NCBI RefSeq assembly: GCF_003994485.1
Contig: NZ_RZNJ01000008.1
Span: forward strand, 440 to 64,439
Length of the DNA: 64,000 nucleotides
Direction of reading: 5' to 3'
From: Arsenicitalea aurantiaca
Lineage (GTDB): Bacteria; Pseudomonadota; Alphaproteobacteria; Rhizobiales; Devosiaceae
The notes under the pieces are model-generated. The model was not told the origin of the DNA, did no database searches, and worked only from the letters and a program-made list of their open reading frames with translations. The translations under genes and the position numbers were made by a program. Shown here in pieces: positions 35,601-44,750 of the stretch (its first letter is position 1; each line of letters opens with the position of its first letter).

Positions 35601-37436
35601 ATGGTATCGGCACTGCCCGCACCGTCCATCGTGGATACCGTCCTGCGCGACGTGATGGTGCCCATGCGCGACGGTGTGCGGCTGGCGACCGATATCTTCC
35701 TGCCGGAGGGGGACGGACCATGGCCCGTCCTCATGGAGCGCACCCCCTACGACAAGACCCAGCCGCGCGCCAATGAGTTCACCCTCGACCACCCCGGTGT
35801 GTTCGGGCGCGAGGAGCTCGCCGGCTTCTTCGTCGGGGCGGGGTTTGCGGTCGTCTTTCAGGACTGCCGGGGGCGCTACGCCTCCGAAGGCCGCTTCACC
35901 AAATATCGCGGCGAGGCCGAGGACGGCTTCGACACGCTTCAATGGATCCATGCCCAGGGCTGGTGTGACGGGCGCATCGGCACGTTCGGGCTCAGCTATT
36001 CGGCCCATACCCAGCTTTCCGCTGCCGCGCTCAACCCGCCGGGACTGAAGGCCATGCTGCTCGATTGCGGCGGCTTTTCAAACGCCTATCAGGGCGGCAT
36101 CCGCTTCGGCGGTGCGCTCGAACTCAAACAGGCCACTTGGGCCTTCCGCCATGCGCTGCGCAGCCGCGAAGTCGCGGCGGACCCCGAAAAGCGCGCCGCG
36201 CTCGAAGCGATCGACCTCAAGGCGTGGTTCAGGACGATGCCGTGGTCACGCGGCAACTCGCCCCTCAGCGCCGTGCCGGGTTATGAGGACTATCTCTTCG
36301 AGCAGTGGGAAAAGACCCTGTTCGACGACTACTGGAAAATCCCCTCGCTCTATGCGGCCGGCTATTACGAGCGGATGGCCAAAATGCCGTCGGTGCACAT
36401 TTCGGGCTGGTACGACCCTTATGCGGTGACCGCCGTCGAGAATTTTTCGGGCCTCAGGGCGCTCGGGCACCCCACCTCGCTCATCCTCGGCCCATGGACC
36501 CATGGCGCGCGCTCGAAGACCTATGCTGGCGACGTCGATTTCGGCGCCGCCGCGACGTTCGAGGCCGGCATGGGGCAGGATTTCGTCACCTGGCGCATTG
36601 CCTATTTCCGCAACGTGCTCGACGGCGAGCCCGCGCCGGGCATGCCGGTGCGCGTCTTCGTCATGGGCGGCGGATCGGGCAGGACGCTCGATAGTGGCCG
36701 CAGGGACCATGGCGGAGCGTGGATCAGCGCCCGAAGCTGGCCGCCCGAGCAGGCCGAACCGATCTGCCTCTATCTCGATCGTGGCGGCAGCCTCTCCCGC
36801 AGCCTGCCGACGGGCGAAGGCCGTCACGACTATCTAGCCGACCCGGCCCGGCCGGTGCCGACCATTGGCGGGCCGATCACTTCGGGTGCGCCGCTCATGG
36901 AAGGCGGCGCCTATGACCAGCGTGCCGATGCGCGCTTTTTCGGCGGGGACGACAGCGCGCCCGCCACCGCCGAGCGCGACGATGTGCTGGTCTTCGAAAC
37001 CGAGCCCTTGAGCGAGGATCTGGTCCTCATCGGCGATGTGTCGGTCGCGCTTTTTGCCCGGTCGGACGCCGAAAATACCGACTTCACGGTCAAGCTGGTC
37101 GATGTCTATCCCGACGGGTTTGCGATGAACCTGTCAGACGGCATCCTGCGGGCCTGCTATCGGGATGGCTTCGAGAAGGCCGTTCCCCTCTCGCCGGGCG
37201 AGCCCGAGCGCTTCGAGATCAGGCTCTACCCGACCGCCAATCGCTTTGCCAAAGGCCACCGCGTGCGGATCGAAGTCGCGTCGTCCAATTTCCCGCGCTT
37301 CGACATCTGCCCCAATGTCTCTCCCGGCAACGACCTCGACCCCGACCGCAGGATCGCGCGAAACACCATTCTCACCGGGCCGGAGACCCCTTCTGCCCTC
37401 CACTGCTCCACCCTCCCCGTCGCGCACCTGGGGTGA
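35601..37436 (+). CDS. CocE/NonD-family alpha/beta-hydrolase (X-Pro peptidase S15-like)
   Basis: This 611-residue enzyme has an alpha/beta-hydrolase domain with nucleophile S132 (GLSYSA), Asp in GWYDPYA and His in GPWTHG, and a C-terminal jelly-roll domain (EPLSEDLVLIGDVSVALFARSD region). It shares these with cocaine esterase and Xaa-Pro dipeptidyl-peptidase. No signal peptide is seen, so it acts in the cytoplasm. It lies 5 bp after the peptide-binding-protein gene, so cleavage of the imported peptide or acylated compound is the likely job; the exact substrate is not readable. Confidence 0.88.
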   Translation: MVSALPAPSIVDTVLRDVMVPMRDGVRLATDIFLPEGDGPWPVLMERTPYDKTQPRANEFTLDHPGVFGREELAGFFVGAGFAVVFQDCRGRYASEGRFTKYRGEAEDGFDTLQWIHAQGWCDGRIGTFGLSYSAHTQLSAAALNPPGLKAMLLDCGGFSNAYQGGIRFGGALELKQATWAFRHALRSREVAADPEKRAALEAIDLKAWFRTMPWSRGNSPLSAVPGYEDYLFEQWEKTLFDDYWKIPSLYAAGYYERMAKMPSVHISGWYDPYAVTAVENFSGLRALGHPTSLILGPWTHGARSKTYAGDVDFGAAATFEAGMGQDFVTWRIAYFRNVLDGEPAPGMPVRVFVMGGGSGRTLDSGRRDHGGAWISARSWPPEQAEPICLYLDRGGSLSRSLPTGEGRHDYLADPARPVPTIGGPITSGAPLMEGGAYDQRADARFFGGDDSAPATAERDDVLVFETEPLSEDLVLIGDVSVALFARSDAENTDFTVKLVDVYPDGFAMNLSDGILRACYRDGFEKAVPLSPGEPERFEIRLYPTANRFAKGHRVRIEVASSNFPRFDICPNVSPGNDLDPDRRIARNTILTGPETPSALHCSTLPVAHLG

Positions 37437-37438
37437 GG

Positions 37439-37470
37439 GGCTTGGTCCTCGGCTGTGGCCGAGGTAAGCC
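37439..37470 (+). terminator. hairpin after the peptide operon
   Basis: An inner stem CCTCGGC / GCCGAGG with loop TGTG is flanked by GGCTT / AAGCC, giving a long interrupted hairpin 2 bp past the hydrolase stop. There is no T run, so it may be a Rho-dependent or inefficient terminator. The rest of the gap to 37613 shows nothing else. Confidence 0.4.
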
Positions 37471-37613
37471 TCTGGGTATCCTCCAGATTTTCATAACGTC
37501 CGCTGCAGCAGAAGGCCGACGCATGAAGATCTATAGGGTCAACAAAGAACAGATCGCCGCGATATGACTTCAGCAGGCGCCCGGACTGGGGACGGCAGCC
37601 CAAGCACGACATT

Positions 37614-39155
37614 TCACAGCTCGCATTTCATCCGAACGACCGTCCATGAGGCCGGTGGCAGGGTTATACGGCCTTTGTCGTCCGCCCCAAACGCCGGCAA
37701 GGGCGCTGGAAACACCGGCTGTTGATCACGGGTGTTGATCGCTTCGAGATCGTCGTGACGTAGCACGGTGGCGGTGTCGGGCGTGAGGGATGAGAAGCCG
37801 GTGCCATCGATGGCGACGGACATGGCTTCGTCGAGGCTGCGGTTAAGGAGGAAAAGCGTTACGATCTTCTCCTCGGCCGAATATACCACGGCCGCCTTTA
37901 GGAAGGGGACGGCCGGCATTTCATGCGCAAAGTCGTTTTCCCCTCGAGGGGCATGATAAACGGTCGCGTAGGTCGGCGAGTTTACGCTCGAGCGCAGAAC
38001 ATCGCCGCGGCCGAGGTTGGCAAAGTCCGCGAACGGCCAGAATATTGTCTGCCGCCAGGCAGGTCCTCCTGTTTCAGTGAGGATAGGAGCGATGGCGTTG
38101 ACGAGCTGCGCGAGGCACGCGGATTTGACCCTGTCGGCGTGGTTCAGCAGCGAGATGCAGGCGCCGGCGAAGGCCAGCGCATCCTTCATCGTGTATCGTT
38201 CCTCGAGGATCGACGGCGCGACGGGCCAGCCGGGTAGCGTGCGGTCGCTGCCGCTGCGGGTCCGGTACCAAACGTTCCATTCGTCAAAGCTGAGGTCGAT
38301 GCGCTTGTCTGATCCGAGTTCAGTCGCAACCTCGTCGGCGATACCGATGACCTCTTCGATGAAGTCATCCATCGCGTCAGACGAGGCGAGGAAAGCCGGC
38401 GTGTCCCTGGCCTGATCGTTGAGATAGGTGTGCAGCGAGATGAAATCGATCTGATGGAATGTGTGCCGCAGCACTTCGCGTTCCCATGCCCCGAAAGTCG
38501 GCATGTTGCGCCCCGACGACCCCACCGCTGCGAGCTCGATACTCGGGTCGATTGTCCGCATCATCTTGGCGGCCTCGACGGCGATCCGCCCATACTCGGT
38601 CGCCGTCTTTGTTCCCATCTGCCACGGACCGTCCATCTCGTTACCGAGGCACCAGAACTTTATGTCGTGCGGTTTTTCCCAGCCGTGCTCACGGCGCAAG
38701 TCCGAATATTTTGTTCCGGCGGGGAAGTTGCAGTATTCTAGAAGCTTTCGCGCGTCATCAGGCCCCCGGGTGCCGAGGTTCACCGCCAGCATCGGCTCCA
38801 GATCACCCTTGCGACACCAGTCGATGAACTCATTGGTACCAAACGTATTCGGCTCGATCGACAGCCAGGCCAATTCCAGCCGCTTTGGGCGATCTTCGAC
38901 AGGTCCGACACCATCTTCCCAATCATAGCCTGAGACAAAGTTGCCACCCGGATAGCGGATAATGGTCGCGCCGAGTTCGCGCACGAGTTCGAGGACGTCA
39001 CCACGGAACCCATCATCTGTTGCCGTCGGATGGCCCGGTTCGTAAATCCCGCCATAGACGCAGCGACCCAGATGTTCGACGAAGGCTCCGAACAATCGAC
39101 GGTCCGTGGCACCGATGACGTCCGAGCGGTCGAATGTCAGTGTCGCCTCAAGCAT
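37614..39155 (-). CDS. abfA: GH51 alpha-L-arabinofuranosidase
   Basis: The 513-residue protein is a glycoside hydrolase family 51 enzyme, with acid/base E173 (WCLGNEMDG) and nucleophile E292 (SFDEWNVWY), an N-terminal family segment (LFGAFVEHLGRCVYGGIYEP) and a C-terminal beta domain. No signal peptide is present, so it should release arabinose from short oligosaccharides in the cytoplasm. It lies downstream of an ABC importer operon on the same strand, which may supply the substrate, although a 226-bp gap separates them. Confidence 0.92.
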   Translation of the reverse strand: MLEATLTFDRSDVIGATDRRLFGAFVEHLGRCVYGGIYEPGHPTATDDGFRGDVLELVRELGATIIRYPGGNFVSGYDWEDGVGPVEDRPKRLELAWLSIEPNTFGTNEFIDWCRKGDLEPMLAVNLGTRGPDDARKLLEYCNFPAGTKYSDLRREHGWEKPHDIKFWCLGNEMDGPWQMGTKTATEYGRIAVEAAKMMRTIDPSIELAAVGSSGRNMPTFGAWEREVLRHTFHQIDFISLHTYLNDQARDTPAFLASSDAMDDFIEEVIGIADEVATELGSDKRIDLSFDEWNVWYRTRSGSDRTLPGWPVAPSILEERYTMKDALAFAGACISLLNHADRVKSACLAQLVNAIAPILTETGGPAWRQTIFWPFADFANLGRGDVLRSSVNSPTYATVYHAPRGENDFAHEMPAVPFLKAAVVYSAEEKIVTLFLLNRSLDEAMSVAIDGTGFSSLTPDTATVLRHDDLEAINTRDQQPVFPAPLPAFGADDKGRITLPPASWTVVRMKCEL

Positions 39156-39381
39156 TTTGGTGTCCTTCTGGGTGAGCAGTTTGCGGTAGAGTCTGATGAC
39201 GTGCTCGTCTGGTGGAAGTCAGTGGCGCCTGGGCCCGGAACGCACGGATGGGGATCGGCGGGGTCGCAGAGTACTGGCGCGATGCCCCTGGTTTCGATGC
39301 CCCCCAGCTTTCGCCGATGCCAAAGCTGCAATGCAGCCTCTCAGGCGAAGGGTAGGGCTATCGTCAAGGATGGCCGTCTCG
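39156..39381. other. gap between lyase and arabinofuranosidase genes
   Basis: I see no gene or hairpin terminator in these 226 bases. It may hold an independent promoter for the arabinofuranosidase gene, but no convincing -35/-10 pair is visible on the minus strand. Confidence 0.3.
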
Positions 39382-40725
39382 TCATTCGATCAGAGACACC
39401 ATCTGCTCCTCGATCCAGTCTACGATTTCCCGGACATAGCGCTGCGGCTCGACGAGGTCTGCGAGTTGCAGGGTGCCGTCGCGATCTGCGAGCGCAGGGT
39501 GGGACAGGATGGCGGTCTTGAAAGATTGTCCGTGGTCCAGGGACTGGGAGACCGCGTCGTAAAGCACATGATGGGCATGCCCACGGCCAATGGCAGGGGC
39601 GAGCGCCATCATGATGCCTTCGGACATGATCATGCCATTGGTGAGTGAGAAGTTCTCCAGCATCTTCTCCTCGTCCACGGCGAGACCGGAAAGGACGAGG
39701 GCGAGTTTCTCGGCCAGGCTCGCTCCCATCACGGCGACTTCGGGGACCGTCACATCGGCCACATTGCTCGTGGCCGCGTCGGCGTCATTCAGTCGGACCA
39801 GCGAATCGAGCAGTATCGGAATGCGTGCCTTCAGGAGGCGGCAAACTCCAATGATGTTGTTGGATCGCGCAGGGTTGCGCTTCTGGGCCATGGTGGAGCT
39901 TCCCACGAGCCCATACTCGAACTTCTCGTGGACTTCGGCGATTTCGGTCCGCTGAAGGAACGCGATCTCTACCGCCATCTTCTCTATAAGGCCCGCAAGC
40001 ACCCCCAGGGCGCTCATATAGTTCGCCATGCCGTCGAAGTTTGAGCGCGCGGGCACACGGACCGGCCGAAGGCCAAGAATTTCCGAAGCGCGCTGCTGAA
40101 CCTCGCGGCCACGTCCACCCATCGCTCCGAACGTGCCGGCCGCACCTCCAAAGTGCCCCACGAGTGCATCAGCAGAGGCGTCGACAAGTCGCTCCCGCTG
40201 CCGTCGCAACTCGAGTGCCCAACCGGCAAGCCGGTAACCGAAGGTCACTGGCACCGCATGCTGACCATGGGTTCGGCCAGCCTGGATGGTCGATGCGTAG
40301 CGTCTGGCATCGCTCGCGAGCACCGACACGCAGTGGTCGAGATCGGCGACGAGTTTTTCGTGCGTACGCTTCAGCTTTAATGCAGCGCCGGTATCGAAGA
40401 TGTTCTGTGTGGTGATACCCCAATGCAGGTAGCCTGCGACGTCGTCTGGGCACATCGCCTCGAACTGACGCAGAAAGGGTACCAGTGGATGCAGGATGGC
40501 CGACACGTCGGCCGCCATCTTGTCCATGTCGAACTTGTCCACGCTGACCGCAGCGGCCATTCGCTCATGGGTATCGGCGGGGATCATGCCCAACTCGCCC
40601 TGAGCTCTGGCCAACGCGATCTCGGCCTCGATCCAGGCCTTGATCGTAGCTCTGTCGTCCCACATGGCGATGGCGTCGGCGCTAAACCATCCACGAGTGA
40701 TGGCCGAAGAGTACATGTCGAACAC
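39382..40725 (-). CDS. Fumarase/aspartase-superfamily lyase (PurB/PcaB-like)
   Basis: The 447-residue protein has the superfamily signature GSSTMAQKRNP (residues 275-285), the RTHGQHA region (H153) and HWGITTQNI, as in adenylosuccinate lyase and 3-carboxymuconate cycloisomerase. Its placement in a catabolic operon argues against purine synthesis; elimination from, or cyclisation of, a succinate-type or lactone intermediate is more likely. The start is GTG 40725; ATG 40716 three codons later is equally possible. It lies 21 bp after the ABC ATPase gene. Confidence 0.83.
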   Translation of the reverse strand: MFDMYSSAITRGWFSADAIAMWDDRATIKAWIEAEIALARAQGELGMIPADTHERMAAAVSVDKFDMDKMAADVSAILHPLVPFLRQFEAMCPDDVAGYLHWGITTQNIFDTGAALKLKRTHEKLVADLDHCVSVLASDARRYASTIQAGRTHGQHAVPVTFGYRLAGWALELRRQRERLVDASADALVGHFGGAAGTFGAMGGRGREVQQRASEILGLRPVRVPARSNFDGMANYMSALGVLAGLIEKMAVEIAFLQRTEIAEVHEKFEYGLVGSSTMAQKRNPARSNNIIGVCRLLKARIPILLDSLVRLNDADAATSNVADVTVPEVAVMGASLAEKLALVLSGLAVDEEKMLENFSLTNGMIMSEGIMMALAPAIGRGHAHHVLYDAVSQSLDHGQSFKTAILSHPALADRDGTLQLADLVEPQRYVREIVDWIEEQMVSLIE

Positions 40726-40746
40726 GGTACGGGCTTTCTGCTAGGG

Positions 40747-41826
40747 TCAGGAGCGAGGCACGGCATGGGCGGCGGCGAAAGTCAGGCCGACCCGCTGGCC
40801 GGCAGCGATGCCGGCGACATGCCGGGCGGGAACCTCGGCGCGCAGGCTGCCCAGCCCATCGCTTTCCAGGTCGACGAGAACCGTCGTGCCCTGAAAAATC
40901 ATATCCAGGACGGTCGCGCCCGACCCGTCCGAACTCCCCTCGCCCGTGATGATGTGGATGTTTTCCGGACGCACACACATCCAGATGTCGGCTCCATCGG
41001 CGAGGCCCGGGACCACGGTATTGAGGCGGACGTGCACGTCACTGCCGGTCCGAGCGGCGGCCTCACCGTTTACAACCTCAAGCCGTGCCGGCACGAGGTT
41101 GTTGGCACCCACAAAGCGCGCGGCAAATTCGGTGGCCGGTTCGTCGTAGAGCATTTGCGGCGAGCCGATCTGCTCGATCCGTCCACTGTTCATCAGCACG
41201 ATGCGATCACTCATGACCAGGGCTTCGATCTGGTCATGGGTCACGAATACGGTGGTCTGGTGCGACTGACGCTGGATATTGCGTAGATCCAGCCGCACTT
41301 CTTCTCGCAGCTTGGCGTCCAGGTTCGACAGCGGCTCATCGAGCAGGACCAGGTCGGGCGAGAAAGCCAATGCACGCGCTACGGCCACGCGCTGTTGCTG
41401 GCCACCGCTCAGCTGCTCCGGCTTTCGGTTTCCCATGCCCTGCAGGCGCACCAGCGCCAGCATCTCCTCGACGCGCTCGGCCTGTCTTGCGGCAGGCCAC
41501 CTACGCATTCTCAGACCGAAAGCGATGTTCTCGCGGACAGTCATGTGCGGAAAGAGGGCATAATTCTGGAAGACGAGACCGATGTTGCGACGGCTGGGCG
41601 GCAGGGTGTCGATGCGCCTCTCGCCAAAGTAGATTTCTCCCGATTCCTGGGTCAGCAGCCCTGCCACGATCTTCAGGGTCGTCGTCTTGCCGCACCCGCT
41701 CGGGCCGAGGAAGGTCAGGAACTCGCCCGCCTCGATATCAAGCGACAGGTTTTCAAGGGCGACGAAGCCGCCGAAGCGCTTATGCAGATTGGCCAACCGG
41801 ACGGGTCGCGCTTGCTCGGGGGACAT
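40747..41826 (-). CDS. ABC transporter ATP-binding protein (PotA/FbpC-like, with TOBE domain)
   Basis: This 359-residue ATPase has Walker A (GPSGCGKTT), signature LSGGQQQR, Walker B (LVLLDEPLSNLD), H-loop (VTHDQ) and a C-terminal TOBE domain. It serves the two permeases immediately upstream; only 3 bp separate the genes. The PotA/Fbp-type layout agrees with the type of binding protein in this operon. Confidence 0.9.
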   Translation of the reverse strand: MSPEQARPVRLANLHKRFGGFVALENLSLDIEAGEFLTFLGPSGCGKTTTLKIVAGLLTQESGEIYFGERRIDTLPPSRRNIGLVFQNYALFPHMTVRENIAFGLRMRRWPAARQAERVEEMLALVRLQGMGNRKPEQLSGGQQQRVAVARALAFSPDLVLLDEPLSNLDAKLREEVRLDLRNIQRQSHQTTVFVTHDQIEALVMSDRIVLMNSGRIEQIGSPQMLYDEPATEFAARFVGANNLVPARLEVVNGEAAARTGSDVHVRLNTVVPGLADGADIWMCVRPENIHIITGEGSSDGSGATVLDMIFQGTTVLVDLESDGLGSLRAEVPARHVAGIAAGQRVGLTFAAAHAVPRS

Positions 41827-41829
41827 GGC

Positions 41830-42651
41830 TTAACCCTTCCTCGATACAGTGCTTCCAGCCAGGTATTTCGGCCCCAGGGTCAGGGCGACGATGACGTAGA
41901 AGGCAATGGAAATGTAGATCATGATGGAGGCCATCGCGACGGAGTGCGGCATGATCCCGCGATCGATGATGTCGGAGAAAAGCCGTACTGCGATGGGCGA
42001 GGCGTTCGGCCCCGAGATGAAGAACAGCAACTCGAACGTGACCATGTTGCTGATGAATATGAAGAGGGCGGCCGTTGCGAGCCCGGGGGCCATCAGCGGC
42101 ATCAGGATCAGAACGAGCGCCTGGAGCTTGTTGGCCCCCATGGTCTCGGCCGCCAGCTCATATTCTTCGGGCAGCCCTTCGAGCAGCGCCTCGGTGAAAC
42201 GCAGGCCCATGGCAAGACTGAGTGAAAGCATCGCCAGCAGCATGCCGAGCCATGTCCTTGCCAGCCCGATCTGCAGGTAGAGCGTCAGCAACGCGATACC
42301 CAGGATAATGTGCGGCACGACATCGGGCAGCAGAACCACATTGCTGAGGAACCGCCGTTCAGCGAGCTTTCCGCGTACCATGGCCCAGGCCGCCGGAACC
42401 GACACCAGAAGGGCGGTCACCGTTGCAACGACCGAAATCTGAACGGTGAACCACAGGGAATTCCAGTAGCGGTCAGGGATTGCCTCGTAGGCTGACACGT
42501 TCAGGTTGCTCACGTCCGTCGTGATGCTGATGGTGCCCTGGAACGACGAAAGCAGGATCAAAGACAGCGGGAACAGCAGCCATGTCACAATCGCGACGAC
42601 ATAGACTGTCCATCCCAGATTGGCGAAGACGCGCAGAAGGCCACGGGGCAT
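41830..42651 (-). CDS. ABC transporter permease (PotC/FbpB-like, second subunit)
   Basis: The 273-residue protein has six helices and an EAA loop (EEYELAAETMGANKLQALV). ATG 42651 overlaps the stop of the preceding permease (TGATG). The reading frame continues upstream for a long way, but there it is only antisense or out-of-frame to the other permease. Confidence 0.88.
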   Translation of the reverse strand: MPRGLLRVFANLGWTVYVVAIVTWLLFPLSLILLSSFQGTISITTDVSNLNVSAYEAIPDRYWNSLWFTVQISVVATVTALLVSVPAAWAMVRGKLAERRFLSNVVLLPDVVPHIILGIALLTLYLQIGLARTWLGMLLAMLSLSLAMGLRFTEALLEGLPEEYELAAETMGANKLQALVLILMPLMAPGLATAALFIFISNMVTFELLFFISGPNASPIAVRLFSDIIDRGIMPHSVAMASIMIYISIAFYVIVALTLGPKYLAGSTVSRKG

Positions 42652-43559
42652 CAGGACCTCCGACCGTAGCGGACGAGCACCAACTGCGCGGCCACGGTTA
42701 CGGAGATGGCGATAACCGTCACGATTATGGCCTGGGCGTAGGCGAGGTGGTGCTGCTGCAGCGTCAGCAGGTTGCTGGCGATGATTATGGAGATCATGTA
42801 GGGGACGCGCCCGTTGAGGATCACCGGCACGGAATAGGCCGTGATGATGGTGGTGAAGATGAGCGCACTGGCAGCGATGATCCCCGGCACGGCGAGCGGC
42901 AGAGTGATCTCCCGGAAGGCACGAAGCGGCGAAGCCCCCATGCTGACGGCGGCCTGCTCGAGCTGTCGGTCTACCGACATCAACACCCCGGATAGCACGG
43001 CCGTCGCAACCACGATCCCCGAATAGCCGAAGGCGATGGCCTGGCCTGGCCAGTCGAACAGGAAGAAAATGGGCCCATCGACTATGCCAAGGGCATTGAG
43101 CGCCTGGATCAGGACACCGGTGACCGGCGCCATGAGCAGGATCATGGCGTAGCCCACGACCACGAAGGGCAGCATGCGCGGCACGCTGATGACCGGCATG
43201 ATGACGTTGCGCAGCAGCGTCTTGCGCGCCAGCAGATATGCCAGGGGCATTGCAAGGATGATGGAGGTGACGGTGACGCCCAGCGCGATCGACAGGGTCG
43301 TCCCCAGCGTGCGCAGGAAGAACGGATCCGTCAACGTCGCGATGTAGTAGCGGAGCGAGAAGCCACCGTCGCGCTGATCCTGAAGCGAAAGCCACAAGAG
43401 CAGCCCCATCGGCACCAGGGTGATGCACACCGTCGTAAGAATGGCGGGCAGGGCGCACAGCCGATAGAGCATCTCACGACGACGGCGCCGCTTTCGGGTC
43501 AGGTCGCTGATTGCGGTCGCGGCCCCGACGGCCATCGTCTTCCCGCTATCGGTCGTCAT
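42651..43559 (-). CDS. ABC transporter permease (PotB-like, first subunit)
   Basis: This 302-residue protein has a basic N-terminus (RKRRRRREM) before the first of six helices and an EAA loop (RQLEQAAVSMGASPLRAFREI). It pairs with the next permease. ATG 43559 is chosen from the protein's family-like length; the frame is open further upstream without conservation. Confidence 0.87.
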   Translation of the reverse strand: MTTDSGKTMAVGAATAISDLTRKRRRRREMLYRLCALPAILTTVCITLVPMGLLLWLSLQDQRDGGFSLRYYIATLTDPFFLRTLGTTLSIALGVTVTSIILAMPLAYLLARKTLLRNVIMPVISVPRMLPFVVVGYAMILLMAPVTGVLIQALNALGIVDGPIFFLFDWPGQAIAFGYSGIVVATAVLSGVLMSVDRQLEQAAVSMGASPLRAFREITLPLAVPGIIAASALIFTTIITAYSVPVILNGRVPYMISIIIASNLLTLQQHHLAYAQAIIVTVIAISVTVAAQLVLVRYGRRS

Positions 43560-43621
43560 CTGGTGAATATCCCCAATATGGCAACTGGGCGGGGACCGGG
43601 CCCCGCCCTCTCGCTTGACCG

Positions 43622-44728
43622 TTATTGCCCCTGAATGACTACGCGGTTGTAGAATCCGAGGAAGGCTTGGTTGTATTCCGGGCTCTGCGCGAGATCTCGG
43701 AAGGTGTCGACCCAGATGATGTCGGCATTGGACCTGAAGGAATCCCATTCCTCGCTCGGATCCTCGCCCTCCTGGCGGAAGCGGCTGACCCAGCCCAGTT
43801 CGTCACCTGCTTTGCCGGCCTCGGCGGAGTGGAAGTACTTCACCCATTCGATCGCGGCGATCGGGTTCTGGGTCGAGCTGGCAACCACTGGACCGGTCGC
43901 AACGGCAGCAGGGACGCCTTCCACAGGATAGACGGTATGCACCTGCACGCCGGCCATGCGTTCCATGACGCCGCTGTGCCACCACCAGTTCGAGATCAGG
44001 GCCTCACCGCGGGCCAGCAGCGGACGGATGCTGCCGCTGCCCTGCGTGAGGGTCAAAGCGTTGTCGGCCCAGTCGCGCACTTTCTCGAAAGCAGGCCGGG
44101 CAGCCTCTTCATCGAACTCACCGTCGACGAACCAAGTATTCCAGTCCGAACCCACGACCGCCGCCGCTGCGGCTACGACATTGTAACCTGAACCCACCGC
44201 AACGGCCGACTCGAAAGTCGTGCGCCGGGCGAATTCCGGATTGCCCAGATCATCCCATGAGGTCACTGAACCTTCGGGCAGGCTGTCCTGCACGACAAGC
44301 ACGGATGCGGCCAGTTCCATGGGAAGGCTAAAGCCGCCGGTATTCATGGCAGCCAGGCCGTCCGCATCGAACCGTGCCCACTCTTCAGGCGTGTACTGCT
44401 CCTGCAGGTTCAGCCAGCGGCCATCGGGCGCGCTCTGGCGCACATTCTCCGTATAAAGCTGATAGACGTCGCCGCTGGGATTGGGCCATTCGGTGTTGAA
44501 GGTCACCCACGAGGTTGCAGCCGATCCGGATACCAGTTGCACGTCGATATCGACGCCGTACTTCTCCTTCATCATGCTGACATAGCCGTCGACAATGGCA
44601 TTGGACATCTCGTCGGGCGAGCCGGTGCCAGAGTAGACGTTGAGCTGGTTGCCCACCTCCTGGGCCATAGCCGAGCCCGCAAGCATGAGCGCAGCGAACA
44701 ACGGCAGGATACGTCTGATAGGCTTCAT
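43622..44728 (-). CDS. ABC transporter periplasmic binding protein (Fe3+/spermidine/phosphonate-like family)
   Basis: The 368-residue protein has a signal peptide (MKPIRRILPLFAALMLAGSA, cleaved near AMAQ) and the SBP_bac_6/8-type start QLNVYSGTGSPDEM, as in Fe3+, thiamine and 2-aminoethylphosphonate binding proteins. The operon's dehydratase and arabinofuranosidase suggest that the ligand is a sugar acid or glycoside instead of a metal; this is inference. Confidence 0.87.
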   Translation of the reverse strand: MKPIRRILPLFAALMLAGSAMAQEVGNQLNVYSGTGSPDEMSNAIVDGYVSMMKEKYGVDIDVQLVSGSAATSWVTFNTEWPNPSGDVYQLYTENVRQSAPDGRWLNLQEQYTPEEWARFDADGLAAMNTGGFSLPMELAASVLVVQDSLPEGSVTSWDDLGNPEFARRTTFESAVAVGSGYNVVAAAAAVVGSDWNTWFVDGEFDEEAARPAFEKVRDWADNALTLTQGSGSIRPLLARGEALISNWWWHSGVMERMAGVQVHTVYPVEGVPAAVATGPVVASSTQNPIAAIEWVKYFHSAEAGKAGDELGWVSRFRQEGEDPSEEWDSFRSNADIIWVDTFRDLAQSPEYNQAFLGFYNRVVIQGQ

Positions 44729-44750
44729 TTCACTCTCCTCCTAGTGTGCT

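Noticed and set aside
41830-43458. A 542-residue fused permease
   Set aside because: The first half is an out-of-frame reading of the neighbouring permease. The real gene starts at 42651, where it overlaps that permease's stop.
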